In this document: positions 36,473 to 45,133 of the stretch, piece by piece | How positions within the stretch are numbered: the first letter of the stretch is position 1 | Layout: the number at the start of each line of letters is the position of its first letter | Source of the DNA: Bacillota bacterium | GTDB lineage: Bacteria > Bacillota > Clostridia > Lachnospirales > Lachnospiraceae | Assembly: GCA_023439125.1 (NCBI GenBank) | Contig: JAEXOU010000006.1 | Coordinates: 247,586 to 311,585 of the forward strand | Reading direction: 5' to 3' | Length of the DNA: 64,000 nt | Made by a program: the position numbers and the translations under genes | Notes under the pieces: generated by a model | Databases searched by the model: none | Told to the model about the DNA's origin: nothing | The model's input: the letters and a program-made list of their open reading frames with translations, nothing else

Positions 36473-36501
36473 TTGACAAAACATCCAATATGTAGCAAAA
36501 T
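36473..36501 (+). promoter_or_regulatory. Promoter of the S26-peptidase and chain-length genes
   Basis: TTGACA at 36473-36478 with CAAAAT at 36496-36501 (17-bp spacer), about 30 bp before the TTG start. The -10 is poor. It diverges from the PqqD promoter, so the two operons share a 117-bp control region. Confidence 0.5.
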
Positions 36502-36530
36502 AGTACCAAGAATGTAAGGAGGTATCTGAC

Positions 36531-37031
36531 TTGAATGATAAGTTAGAAAATGATTTTATCCCAGCAGATTCATGGATACCTGTATTTCTTGAGATGTTAA
36601 ATGAGGGCAAGCAAATCAAGATCTCGCCACATGGTTTTAGCATGTATCCATACCTCGTAAGCGATCGAGACGAAGTCATTCTTGAGGCACCAAAGCGTGA
36701 ATATCGGCGTGGTGACATCGCATTGTATCGAAGAGATACAGGTTTATACGTATTACATAGAGTCCATCATGTTAGTAAAAACCATAAAGAGTACTACATG
36801 CTTGGAGATAGTCAAAAGAACATAGAGGGGCCTTTGCGTAGGGAACAGTTACTGGCAATTGCAGTGACCATTATAAGAAATCATAAAGAGATATCCGTGG
36901 ATTCTTTTTGGTATAAAGTATCCTTTCATCTCTGGTTTGCAGTTCGTATTTTTCGAGTACGGCTAATTAAGCTTTGGAGAAAGATACGGAAAATTTTTCG
37001 AAAAAAGGACATTTATGCAATGCCATGGTAA
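36531..37031 (+). CDS. S26B (SipW)-like peptidase domain protein
   Basis: A 166-residue protein with a TTG start, fixed by AAGGAGG 8 bp upstream. It carries the signal-peptidase boxes: Ser37 in H-G-F-S-M-Y-P, R-R-G-D-I-A-L-Y, His76 in V-L-H-R-V (the Ser/His form typical of SipW and ER-type enzymes, not Ser/Lys) and L-G-D-S. There is no N-terminal membrane anchor; a C-terminal amphipathic, basic stretch (130-160) may bind the membrane. It is the first gene rightward from the divergent PqqD operon. It may process a leader or a signal peptide (inference). Confidence 0.8.
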   Translation: MNDKLENDFIPADSWIPVFLEMLNEGKQIKISPHGFSMYPYLVSDRDEVILEAPKREYRRGDIALYRRDTGLYVLHRVHHVSKNHKEYYMLGDSQKNIEGPLRREQLLAIAVTIIRNHKEISVDSFWYKVSFHLWFAVRIFRVRLIKLWRKIRKIFRKKDIYAMPW

Positions 37032-37061
37032 AAAAAAGAAGCGAAATGACAGGAGGATTAT

Positions 37062-37736
37062 ATGGAACATAAGGAAATAGAAATTGACTTAGGAAGAATT
37101 TTTAAAACACTGCTACGTAAATTCTGGGTGATCGCAATTGTAGCTGCTCTAGCATTTGCTCTTTCCCTTGTCCTTGTTAAGGATGTAAAGCGAGAGCAAA
37201 TGTATCAAGCGAATGCTACGGTATATAGTGTTGCCAATGGTTCTTATCGGTTGTCCCTAGAGGGAACGAACGCAATGAAGGATTATTCTGAGATTATTAC
37301 AACTTTAAAGGTTTGTGAACGCGCGGCTTTACTTTTAGGTGATGATTCCATTGATGGTTATTATGTGATGAGAAGCATAGAGCCTTATTATACGGATGAC
37401 TCTTCGATATTAACAATTAGTTCTTATGATACAAATTCGCAGAGAGCAATGAAAATAGCGAATGCAGTAGCCAATGCCTTTGTAATTGAGATGAGAACAA
37501 TTACCGGTGGGGAAGATGTTCAGTTATTAGATGAAGCATTTACGTCTTATCCATATAATATGAATGACTCAGGTCCAATGACAAAGAGAGTAATATTTGT
37601 TGTAGTTGCTTTATTTATTGTTTGCGCATATATCGTCCTAAATGAGATTTTCACTTCAAGATTAAAGACAATTCGTGAATGCACCTTAGGTGGAGACGTT
37701 GAAGTTATTGGTGTTATTCCAATTTATCGGAATTAG
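37062..37736 (+). CDS. Chain-length determinant / BY-kinase adaptor (Wzz/YveK type)
   Basis: A 224-residue protein with two helices (about 20-42 and 172-193) that enclose an extracytoplasmic domain, with the Wzz-type start (I-E-I-D-L-G-R-I-F-K-T-L-L-R-K-F-W-V-I) and the end V-I-G-V-I-P. It sets chain length of the polysaccharide and activates the tyrosine-kinase partner that follows 20 bp downstream. Confidence 0.9.
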   Translation: MEHKEIEIDLGRIFKTLLRKFWVIAIVAALAFALSLVLVKDVKREQMYQANATVYSVANGSYRLSLEGTNAMKDYSEIITTLKVCERAALLLGDDSIDGYYVMRSIEPYYTDDSSILTISSYDTNSQRAMKIANAVANAFVIEMRTITGGEDVQLLDEAFTSYPYNMNDSGPMTKRVIFVVVALFIVCAYIVLNEIFTSRLKTIRECTLGGDVEVIGVIPIYRN

Positions 37737-37756
37737 AGAAGGAGAGGAGAGAACTC

Positions 37757-38467
37757 ATGAAAAAATTATTAGACCTTTATCGTCATAAAAACCAAATACT
37801 CAATGACGCATTTGATCGTATCGTTGTTAATATTCATTTGCAAAAGCAGAAGTATGGATATAAATCCTTTCTATTAGTAGGAACAGAACCAATGGTAGGC
37901 ACAACGACGATTGCAATTAATTTAGCAATCTCCTTATCTGTTTCAGGATGGAAGACAATCTTAGTTGATGCTGATATGAGAAAGAATGTAGTATATAAGA
38001 GATTAAACGAAGATGCAGAAAAAAATCTTTCTGATTATCTATGCATGGATGCAGAGAAAGAAGAGATAATTTATGATACGAATTGGGAGCTTCTTGATTA
38101 CATACCATGTGTCGGAAGAGAGGAGAGTCCAGTTCGTTTATTATGTTCCTCACGGATGGAAAAACTGCTAAGAGAACTTGAAGTGGAGTATGACTTTATT
38201 ATATTTGATTTACCTTCCTTGAACTCCTCAGTCGACTCCCATATACTTGCTGCCAAATCAGACGCCGTTTGTTTGGTAGCTTCTCTTAATGATTCTTCGA
38301 AGATAAGCCTACGAGAAGCAAAAAAAACACTGGATAACATTGGTGCGAATACGATTGGTGTAATCGCGAATAAAGTGGACAAGAGTGAATATAAACAACA
38401 TATGAAAAACTTTGACTACTTTAAAAAGTATCGTTATGCAAAAGGTAATCATGGAAAGAGAGCTTGA
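37757..38467 (+). CDS. CpsD/YwqD-like tyrosine kinase with degenerate Walker A
   Basis: A 236-residue BY-kinase-type P-loop protein. Walker A' (I-L-V-D-A-D-M-R, Asp71 and Asp73) and Walker B (F-I-I-F-D-L-P) are present. The Walker A itself reads G-T-E-P-M-V-G-T-T-T: Thr49 stands where the nucleotide-binding Lys is expected. The C-terminus has a Tyr cluster (Y-K-Q-H-M-K-N-F-D-Y-F-K-K-Y-R-Y). It follows the adaptor gene. It may be a weak or dead kinase that acts as a scaffold. Confidence 0.87.
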   Translation: MKKLLDLYRHKNQILNDAFDRIVVNIHLQKQKYGYKSFLLVGTEPMVGTTTIAINLAISLSVSGWKTILVDADMRKNVVYKRLNEDAEKNLSDYLCMDAEKEEIIYDTNWELLDYIPCVGREESPVRLLCSSRMEKLLRELEVEYDFIIFDLPSLNSSVDSHILAAKSDAVCLVASLNDSSKISLREAKKTLDNIGANTIGVIANKVDKSEYKQHMKNFDYFKKYRYAKGNHGKRA

Positions 38468-38495
38468 TTGTTAGAAGGAAAGCAGAGGATATCGT

Positions 38496-39734
38496 ATGAG
38501 TTTAGAGTTAAAGTATTTCTTGGAGTTATCCAAGTGTGCAATCTATAATCAAGATGCTACATCAATTACACCAGTTCATATGAATTGGGAGAATATCTTA
38601 CAGTTAGCAAGAAAGCATAATATGAGTGCGCTTCTATATAAAACGGTTAGCCTATTGCCTGAAAACCTTCGTCCAAGTCAAGTGTTATTAAATCGTTGGA
38701 AAGAAGAAGCCTTTCGTTATGGACTTCACCAGTTTGGACAAAATCAGGAGGAAAGCCTGATTTTAGCTGAAGCAAAAAAACAAGGGATTTTGTGTATTCC
38801 ATTTAAAGGCCTTTTATTAGCTGAACTATATCCAGAACCGCTCATGCGAACTTCCGGAGATGCTGATATCTTAGTTTCACCAAAAGATAAGGACAAAATG
38901 ATTGAGATTCTAGTAGGTCGGGGATATGAGCTTGATCAAAGAGAAACAACAGAAACGGTTTTCACCTACGAAAGACATGGAGTCTTATCAGTTGAGTTAC
39001 ATATCAGTTTGTGGGAAGAATATATCGGTAAACGTAAAACTTTGCTCGAACAACTGGATTTAACAAATCCAAGTACATTAATTGAGGTAACTGCCTGTGA
39101 CATTCCATTCCATACATTAGGCTATGAGCAACATCTTATTTATCAAATATATCACATGATCAAACACTTTTCTTTATCGGGAATTGGGGTCAGGCATTTA
39201 ACTGATTTAACCTTGTATGTAAATCGATATTATGACAGGATAAATTTTGCTGACTTTTGGAATACAATGGAGATGTTAAATTACTCAGTATGTTGCTCTT
39301 ACTTTTTTAAGATCTGTGTGGGTTGCTTTGGAATGAGAAAAGAAGCAATGAAAGGTAGTAAAATAAAAACTAATATCGATCTTGAACCTCTGATTGAGGA
39401 TATTATAGATGGTGGAGTATTCGGGAATTCCAGCACGGAACGGTTTCATGCGCGTAATATTATTAAGCCTTATCTAAATAATCAGAAAAAAATTGAGTTA
39501 AAAAAGTCGAGATTAGTCATTGGAATTATTTTTCCAGGTAATGAAACATTAAAATCTCAATATCCCTATGCAAAAAAGCATGGAATATTACTGCCATTTG
39601 CTTGGATTCAACGAAATTGTTATTTATTAAAAAAGCATTTTGGTAAGAGTAAAGAATCTTATGGGGACAAGACATTGGAACAAGCGAAATACAGGTTGAA
39701 ACTACTAAAAGAACTTGAGATTATTAATAAATGA
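38496..39734 (+). CDS. NTP_transf_5-type nucleotidyltransferase family protein
   Basis: A 412-residue protein with the signature P-F-K-G-L-L-L-A-E-L-Y-P-x-P, T-S-G-D-A-D-I-L-V (metal-binding Asp122 and Asp124) and the downstream Y-E-Q-H-L-I-Y-Q-I-Y-H-M-x-K-H-F helix. The family is linked to lasso-peptide tailoring in Bacillus-type clusters and to HPr-rel-A systems in exopolysaccharide loci (from memory). Here it sits between the polysaccharide kinase and a CARDB protein, 2 kb from the PqqD operon. The substrate is unknown. Confidence 0.85.
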   Translation: MSLELKYFLELSKCAIYNQDATSITPVHMNWENILQLARKHNMSALLYKTVSLLPENLRPSQVLLNRWKEEAFRYGLHQFGQNQEESLILAEAKKQGILCIPFKGLLLAELYPEPLMRTSGDADILVSPKDKDKMIEILVGRGYELDQRETTETVFTYERHGVLSVELHISLWEEYIGKRKTLLEQLDLTNPSTLIEVTACDIPFHTLGYEQHLIYQIYHMIKHFSLSGIGVRHLTDLTLYVNRYYDRINFADFWNTMEMLNYSVCCSYFFKICVGCFGMRKEAMKGSKIKTNIDLEPLIEDIIDGGVFGNSSTERFHARNIIKPYLNNQKKIELKKSRLVIGIIFPGNETLKSQYPYAKKHGILLPFAWIQRNCYLLKKHFGKSKESYGDKTLEQAKYRLKLLKELEIINK

Positions 39735-39750
39735 GAAAAGAGGACAATTC

Positions 39751-40686
39751 ATGAAAAAAATAACTTCCATCCTTTTTGGTATCATCTTATTACTGATGCC
39801 ATTATATCAGGCGAAGGTAATGGCATCTGAGATTGGGATGCAGGATTTGCCACCGAAATTAATTATTGAGTCGTATCAGGTAGAAGGTGAACAGCTCATC
39901 CCAGGAGAAGATTTTACCTTAAAGTTAACAATTAAAAATACGAATCCATACGTTGACGCACATAATGTTATGATCTCGTACTCTTCAAGTAACTTAGTTG
40001 TATACCCAGTATACGGTGAGTCGAATCAAAGCTTTATTGAAAAGGTTTCAGCTGGTAAATCAGCAGTGGTAGAATTACATATGACAGTTTTAGAGAATGC
40101 TAATACGAATGTTGCATCGGTTTCCATACAAATGGACTATTCTAGCGATAACTCCAGTAATTCAATCTCTAGTTCAGGGCTAATTCTACCAATCAGTGCA
40201 AGCTGTAATATGGAAATAAGATCCTTATCCGTTGCGCAGTCATCGATGCTTGGTTCGAAGTCTCTTGTAAGCATCGCCTACTCTAATACGGGATCAGCTG
40301 ATATTCGAAATGCGAAAATGATCTTAGAGGGTGATATTCTAGAGGAGCAAAAAGAGGTTTTACTAGGTGATTTACTAATTGGGGCACAGGCTTCCAAGGA
40401 TTGTTATGTAAATTTCCAACATGAAGGAGAGCAAAACTTATCGATCTCTTTTTCCTATGAAGACACGAATGGTGTTGTATATACAATTCCAGAACAAAAG
40501 TTTACGACTATGGTAAACCCAATTGTAACTGACTCTTCCGGCGCCACAGTACCAACAGCAGAGACGAATCAAACGTTGTTCGAAGAGCTAGAGCTATGGC
40601 AGGTTGTTTTAATGATTGGTGGAATCGTAGCAATTATTATCATTATCATTGCAATCATTCATGCGAAGAATCGTCGTAAATTCTAA
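39751..40686 (+). CDS. CARDB-like surface protein with C-terminal anchor
   Basis: ATG at 39751 (311 residues) opens a clean signal peptide (M-K-K-I-T-S-I-L-F-G-I-I-L-L). Two CARDB/COG1361-like domains follow (about 40-145 and 155-260), a short Thr/Ala-rich linker, then a membrane helix (about 283-305) and a basic tail. It is a short relative in layout of the protein at 648. It lies in the polysaccharide operon and may hold or shape the envelope complex (inference). Confidence 0.8.
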   Translation: MKKITSILFGIILLLMPLYQAKVMASEIGMQDLPPKLIIESYQVEGEQLIPGEDFTLKLTIKNTNPYVDAHNVMISYSSSNLVVYPVYGESNQSFIEKVSAGKSAVVELHMTVLENANTNVASVSIQMDYSSDNSSNSISSSGLILPISASCNMEIRSLSVAQSSMLGSKSLVSIAYSNTGSADIRNAKMILEGDILEEQKEVLLGDLLIGAQASKDCYVNFQHEGEQNLSISFSYEDTNGVVYTIPEQKFTTMVNPIVTDSSGATVPTAETNQTLFEELELWQVVLMIGGIVAIIIIIIAIIHAKNRRKF

Positions 40687-40761
40687 AGAGCTTTAAAGTG
40701 ATGGATGAAATAATCGAATGATAGTTAAACATGAAGTCATGAACAAGGAGTTAATAGAGGC

Positions 40762-41886
40762 ATGAAGATAGCGATGATTGGGCATAAGAGAATTCCATCT
40801 CGTGAGGGTGGGATTGAAATCGTTGTAGAGGAACTCTCGAAGCGAATGGTGGAGAAAGGCCATATCGTACATGTATATAATCGTAAAGGAAAACACGTTG
40901 CAGACAAGTCAAAAACGATTCAACATCAGAAAATGTACAAGGGAATTCGTATTATTACAATACCAACGATTAATGTAAAAAGTCTTGATGCCATGCTCTA
41001 TTCTTTCTTTGCTACGATTCGTGCACTTTTTGGCCACTACGATGTGATCCATTATCATGCGGAGGGACCATGTGTTATGATCCTAATCGCACATCTTTTT
41101 CGAAAGAAGACAGTAGCAACGATTCATGGGTTGGACTGGCAACGTGCAAAATGGGGTGGATTTGCAACAAAGTACCTGAAATTTGGTGAAAAAGTTGCTG
41201 CAAAATATGCTGACCAAGTGATTGTATTATCAAAAAATGTACAGAAATATTTTAAAGAGACATATCAACGTGATGTAGTATACATACCGAACGGAGTGAA
41301 TTTACCGAAAATTATCTCACCAAATATTATAAAGAAGAAGTATGGTTTGGAGAAAGACTCTTATCTCTTATTTCTCGCGAGAATCGTTCCTGAAAAGGGA
41401 CTGCACTATTTATTAGAAGCTTTTCAAGGGATAGATACAAAACGAAAGCTAGTAGTAGCTGGAGGAAGTTCTCATTCGAATGATTATTTAACTAAGATTG
41501 AATCCATGGCGAAATGCGATCCACGCGTTATTATGACTGGTTTTGTACAAGGGAAAGAGTTAGAAGAGCTATTTAGTAACTGCCTTGCATATGTGCTGCC
41601 AAGTGATGTGGAAGGTATGCCAATCAGTTTATTAGAAGCACTTAGCTATGGAAGACAATGTGTGGTAAGTGATATTGAAGAAAACTTAGAGGTGGTAGGA
41701 GGTCTAGGTTATCATTTCAAGAAGTCAGATGTTAGCGACCTACGAGATGTTCTAGATCGGTTATTAAAAGATAAGAGAGCTATCGATGTGAAAGCAATAT
41801 CAGCTCAGTGTAAAAAACGCTTTAACTGGAATGATGTTGTGGAAAAACACCTAAGATTATATCAAGAAAGCAGATGGAAAAGATAG
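40762..41886 (+). CDS. GT4-family glycosyltransferase
   Basis: A 374-residue GT-B enzyme. The N-terminus M-I-G-H-K-R-I-P-S-R-E-G-G-I-E-I-V-V-E-E-L matches the rhamnosyl- or galactosyltransferase subgroup with a DUF1972-like start. The C-terminal domain has V-P-E-K-G-L, P-S-D-V-E-G-M-P-I-S-L-L-E-A and the nucleotide-sugar Glu motif. It transfers a sugar from an NDP donor to the lipid-linked repeat unit; donor not predictable. Confidence 0.9.
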   Translation: MKIAMIGHKRIPSREGGIEIVVEELSKRMVEKGHIVHVYNRKGKHVADKSKTIQHQKMYKGIRIITIPTINVKSLDAMLYSFFATIRALFGHYDVIHYHAEGPCVMILIAHLFRKKTVATIHGLDWQRAKWGGFATKYLKFGEKVAAKYADQVIVLSKNVQKYFKETYQRDVVYIPNGVNLPKIISPNIIKKKYGLEKDSYLLFLARIVPEKGLHYLLEAFQGIDTKRKLVVAGGSSHSNDYLTKIESMAKCDPRVIMTGFVQGKELEELFSNCLAYVLPSDVEGMPISLLEALSYGRQCVVSDIEENLEVVGGLGYHFKKSDVSDLRDVLDRLLKDKRAIDVKAISAQCKKRFNWNDVVEKHLRLYQESRWKR

Positions 41887-41908
41887 AGTATAGATTGGGA
41901 GAACAAAC

Positions 41909-43108
41909 ATGAAAGTATTGATGGTAAATAAGTTCTTGTATCCAAATGGTGGGTCTGAGACTTATATATTCAAATTGGGTGATTGCTTGACTGCAATGGG
42001 TCATGAAGTTCAATTCTTTGGCATGGAGGATGATCGCAATATTGTTGGCAATCGTGCAAATGCTTATACATCAAATATGAATTTCCATACAGGGAAGTTA
42101 CAAAAGCTCTTATATCCAATTAAGATTATTTACTCCAAAGAAGCCCGAAAGAAAATACGCAAGGTACTGGATGATTTTCACCCAGATGTCGTACATCTGA
42201 ATAATATTAATTTTCAGATAACTCCCTCAATCCTTTATGAGATAAAGAAACGCCATATTCCGATCATATGGACCGCTCATGATTACCAGCTTGTATGCCC
42301 AAATCATATGCTGTACAATCTAGAATCAGAGCAAATCTGTGAGCAGTGTCTTTCTAAAAAATATAAGAATTGCTCCAAAAACCGCTGCATTCATGGCTCT
42401 CGAATTAAAAGTTTCCTTGGTACATTAGAGGCAAAATATTATGCAAGGCGTAAGACCTATCGTATGGTTGATCGGATGATTTGTCCAAGTGTATTCTTAG
42501 AGAAGAAACTGTTAACAGATCCAATCTTTTACGGAAAGACAATTGTGTTACATAACTTTATTGATGAAGTAGCTTCCAAAGAAGTGTTAAAGAAGCCATA
42601 CGTCTTATATTTTGGACGTTATTCCAAAGAGAAAGGAATCCATACACTAATTCAGATGGCAAAGGAACTTCCTCATATTCCTTTTATCTTTGCAGGAAAA
42701 GGACCATTAGAGGAAGAAATCAATCAGGTAGACAATATTAACAATGTTGGTTTTAAAACGGGAGAAGAATTAGAACAGCTGATTCGTGAAGCAAAGTTTA
42801 GTTTATATCCTTCCGAATGGTATGAAAATTGTCCGTTCTCAGTAATGGAATCTCAGATGTATCAAACACCAGTGATTGGTGCTAATATTGGAGGTATTCC
42901 AGAACTGATTCAAGAAAACAAAACCGGATTGTTATTCGAAAGTGGAAACCGCAAGGATCTCGTAGAGAAAGTAACTACATTGTGGGAAAATGAAGCACTA
43001 CTAGAACAATTTCATCAAAATTGCAAATCAATCAGCTTTGATACAGTAACAACGTATTGTGAAAAGCTATTAAAAATATATAGAAATGAGGACCTGAATC
43101 GTGGCTAA
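41909..43108 (+). CDS. GT4-family glycosyltransferase
   Basis: A 399-residue GT-B enzyme with N-terminal K-F-L-Y-P-N-G-G-S-E-T-Y, an acceptor domain that contains a Cys cluster (C-E-Q-C, then C-S-K-N-R-C, about 143-158) and a C-terminal donor domain (G-R-Y-S-K-E-K-G-I, P-S-E-W-Y-E-N-C-P-F-S-V-M-E). The Cys cluster recurs in this GT4 subgroup and may bind metal. Its end overlaps the next gene by 8 bp. Confidence 0.9.
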   Translation: MKVLMVNKFLYPNGGSETYIFKLGDCLTAMGHEVQFFGMEDDRNIVGNRANAYTSNMNFHTGKLQKLLYPIKIIYSKEARKKIRKVLDDFHPDVVHLNNINFQITPSILYEIKKRHIPIIWTAHDYQLVCPNHMLYNLESEQICEQCLSKKYKNCSKNRCIHGSRIKSFLGTLEAKYYARRKTYRMVDRMICPSVFLEKKLLTDPIFYGKTIVLHNFIDEVASKEVLKKPYVLYFGRYSKEKGIHTLIQMAKELPHIPFIFAGKGPLEEEINQVDNINNVGFKTGEELEQLIREAKFSLYPSEWYENCPFSVMESQMYQTPVIGANIGGIPELIQENKTGLLFESGNRKDLVEKVTTLWENEALLEQFHQNCKSISFDTVTTYCEKLLKIYRNEDLNRG

Positions 43109-44090
43109 AAGAAAATTGCATGCATCCTTAATTACTACCTATCGCTGCAATGCTAAATGTAATATGTGTGACTGCTTTAAGAATCCAACGAGACCAGAAG
43201 AGGAATGGAATGTAGATATTATTGAACGATTACCAGAGATGGCATTTACGAATATTACGGGTGGTGAAAGCTTTATACGAAAAGACCTACCTGAAATTAT
43301 ACGAGCAGTTGAGAAAAAGACCGACCGAATCGTCATCTCAACCAATGGTTTTTTTACCGATCGAATTCTTGCATTGTGCGAGGAATTTCCTAAGATCGGA
43401 ATTCGTATTAGTATCGAAGGCTTACAGGAAACGAATGATGCGATTCGAGGCATACCAGATGGTTTCAACCGTGGTTATACAACATTGAAAAAATTAGTTG
43501 AGATGGGTCATCCCGATGTCGGGTTTGGCATGACCGTTCAAGATATGAACTGTAAGGATCTAGTACCTCTCTATGAGCTATCGAATGAGCTAAATATGGA
43601 GTTTGCAACAGCTACTTTACATAATTCCTTCTATTTTCGAAAGAATGATAATAAAATCGTAGACAAACATACAGTTGCTGAGGAATTTGAAAAGCTAATC
43701 AACGAGCTTTTAAAATCCAAATCTCCAAAGAAGTGGTTTCGAGCTTACTTTAATCACGGTCTGATTAACTACATATATGGACAACCAAGATTACTTCCTT
43801 GTGAAATGGGTACGAATGCATTCTTCCTAGATCCATATGGAGATATCGTTCCATGCAATGGCATGACCGAAAAGATGTCGATGGGCAATCTGAATGAGAA
43901 GAGTTTTGATGATATATGGTATTCTGACCAAGCAAAAGCCGTTCGCGCAGCAGTGAAAACATGCAATAAGAACTGTTGGATGATTGGAAGTGCCTCTCCA
44001 GCAATGCACCAGAGAATCTGGGTACCAAGTGCTTGGGTTTTGAAGCATAAGATAAAGGGATATAAGTTGAAGGAAGAGAAGTTTATTTAG
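43101..44090 (+). CDS. Radical SAM protein with SPASM-like C-terminus
   Basis: A 329-residue enzyme that starts at GTG 43101. The AdoMet-binding cluster C-N-A-K-C-N-M-C lies at about 15-22, with G-G-E as the AdoMet motif near 55. The C-terminal region (about 235-300) carries further cysteines (P-C-E-M-G, V-P-C-N-G, C-N-K-N-C) that fit an auxiliary SPASM/twitch iron-sulphur cluster. It is translationally coupled to a glycosyltransferase, so a sugar or surface-component modification is likely, but such enzymes also modify RiPPs and a PqqD protein is 7 kb away. Confidence 0.85.
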   Translation: MAKRKLHASLITTYRCNAKCNMCDCFKNPTRPEEEWNVDIIERLPEMAFTNITGGESFIRKDLPEIIRAVEKKTDRIVISTNGFFTDRILALCEEFPKIGIRISIEGLQETNDAIRGIPDGFNRGYTTLKKLVEMGHPDVGFGMTVQDMNCKDLVPLYELSNELNMEFATATLHNSFYFRKNDNKIVDKHTVAEEFEKLINELLKSKSPKKWFRAYFNHGLINYIYGQPRLLPCEMGTNAFFLDPYGDIVPCNGMTEKMSMGNLNEKSFDDIWYSDQAKAVRAAVKTCNKNCWMIGSASPAMHQRIWVPSAWVLKHKIKGYKLKEEKFI

Positions 44091-44116
44091 CTACTACTGA
44101 CTATTGGAGGGAACAG

Positions 44117-45133
44117 ATGGAAACTGCAATTATTATTCCTGTTTACAATGGAATATTAGCATTGGGCAGATGCTTAGAATCCTTAAAGTTACAGACTTAT
44201 AAGAATTTTAAGATAATTCTTGTAGATGATGGGTCGAAAGAAGATATTGCATGTTGTATAGGAAAATATAACATTGAAAATATTCTGTATATTAGAAAGG
44301 AAAATGAGGGAGCAAGTTTAGCAAGAGAATATGGATTGCAGTTTGTTGAAGAGAAAACCAAGTATATTATTTTTATAGATTCTGATGACTATATTGAACC
44401 TAATTATCTACAAATGTTAACTCAGTCTATGGAGAAAGATAATCTAGATTTTTGTCAATATTCTTTTTTCATGGATACTGAAAAAAAAAGCAAGAAGTAT
44501 AGATATCCCGAAAGAGAGATTATTCTTGAGGGCTTAAATATTGATAATTTCATTTTTGAGTTATTTGGTTCATATCCAGATAGAAAAGCAGTTCAAAAAT
44601 ATAGTGTTGCAGTTTGGGGATGTTGTTTTAAGTATGAATTAATTAAGCAGAGAAACATACATTTTCAATCTGAGAGAAAGATATTGTCAGAGGATACTTT
44701 ATTTAAGATAGATTATCTAAAATGTTGTACCCGTATTGGATTATATCCTCACACAGGATATCATTATACAGTTTCTGATGTTTCCCTTTCACATAGGTAT
44801 TATAGTAATAAAAGTCAATTAGTTGTAGCTTTTTATAATGAATTAGTAAATCGTATTAGTCCTAGTTGGCAAATGGATGAAATGATGCAGAGAATATATA
44901 GAAAAATTTTAATGTATTTTAATAATGATATTTTAAAAATTATTCAAAGCAAAGTAAATCATAAGGATAAAATAAAGTATATTAAACAGATAATTGATCT
45001 TGAAGTATATAAAAACTCTGTTCTCGAAATAAAGACAAGAAAGCTAAACCTTAAGAATATGATTTTTAATATATTGACTAGGAATAAAATGGTAAGAGTT
45101 ATTATTGTATTGGGGAGGTTATATGGACGATAA
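44117..45133 (+). CDS. GT2-family glycosyltransferase
   Basis: A 338-residue GT-A enzyme with I-I-I-P-V-Y-N-G, V-D-D-G-S and the metal site D-S-D-D-Y (about 92-96). A C-terminal 100-residue Lys-rich region is variable. It is the first gene of the AT-rich part of the locus. Its end overlaps the next start by 11 bp. Confidence 0.9.
   Translation: METAIIIPVYNGILALGRCLESLKLQTYKNFKIILVDDGSKEDIACCIGKYNIENILYIRKENEGASLAREYGLQFVEEKTKYIIFIDSDDYIEPNYLQMLTQSMEKDNLDFCQYSFFMDTEKKSKKYRYPEREIILEGLNIDNFIFELFGSYPDRKAVQKYSVAVWGCCFKYELIKQRNIHFQSERKILSEDTLFKIDYLKCCTRIGLYPHTGYHYTVSDVSLSHRYYSNKSQLVVAFYNELVNRISPSWQMDEMMQRIYRKILMYFNNDILKIIQSKVNHKDKIKYIKQIIDLEVYKNSVLEIKTRKLNLKNMIFNILTRNKMVRVIIVLGRLYGR

Noticed and set aside
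36372..36476. 34-codon ORF between the divergent operons as a second RiPP precursor
   Set aside because: Weak ribosome binding site, no aromatic-x-x-P leader motif, and it overlaps the promoter boxes of both operons.
43139..44048. Several minus-strand ORFs inside the radical SAM gene
   Set aside because: All overlap a well-supported gene and lack start signals.
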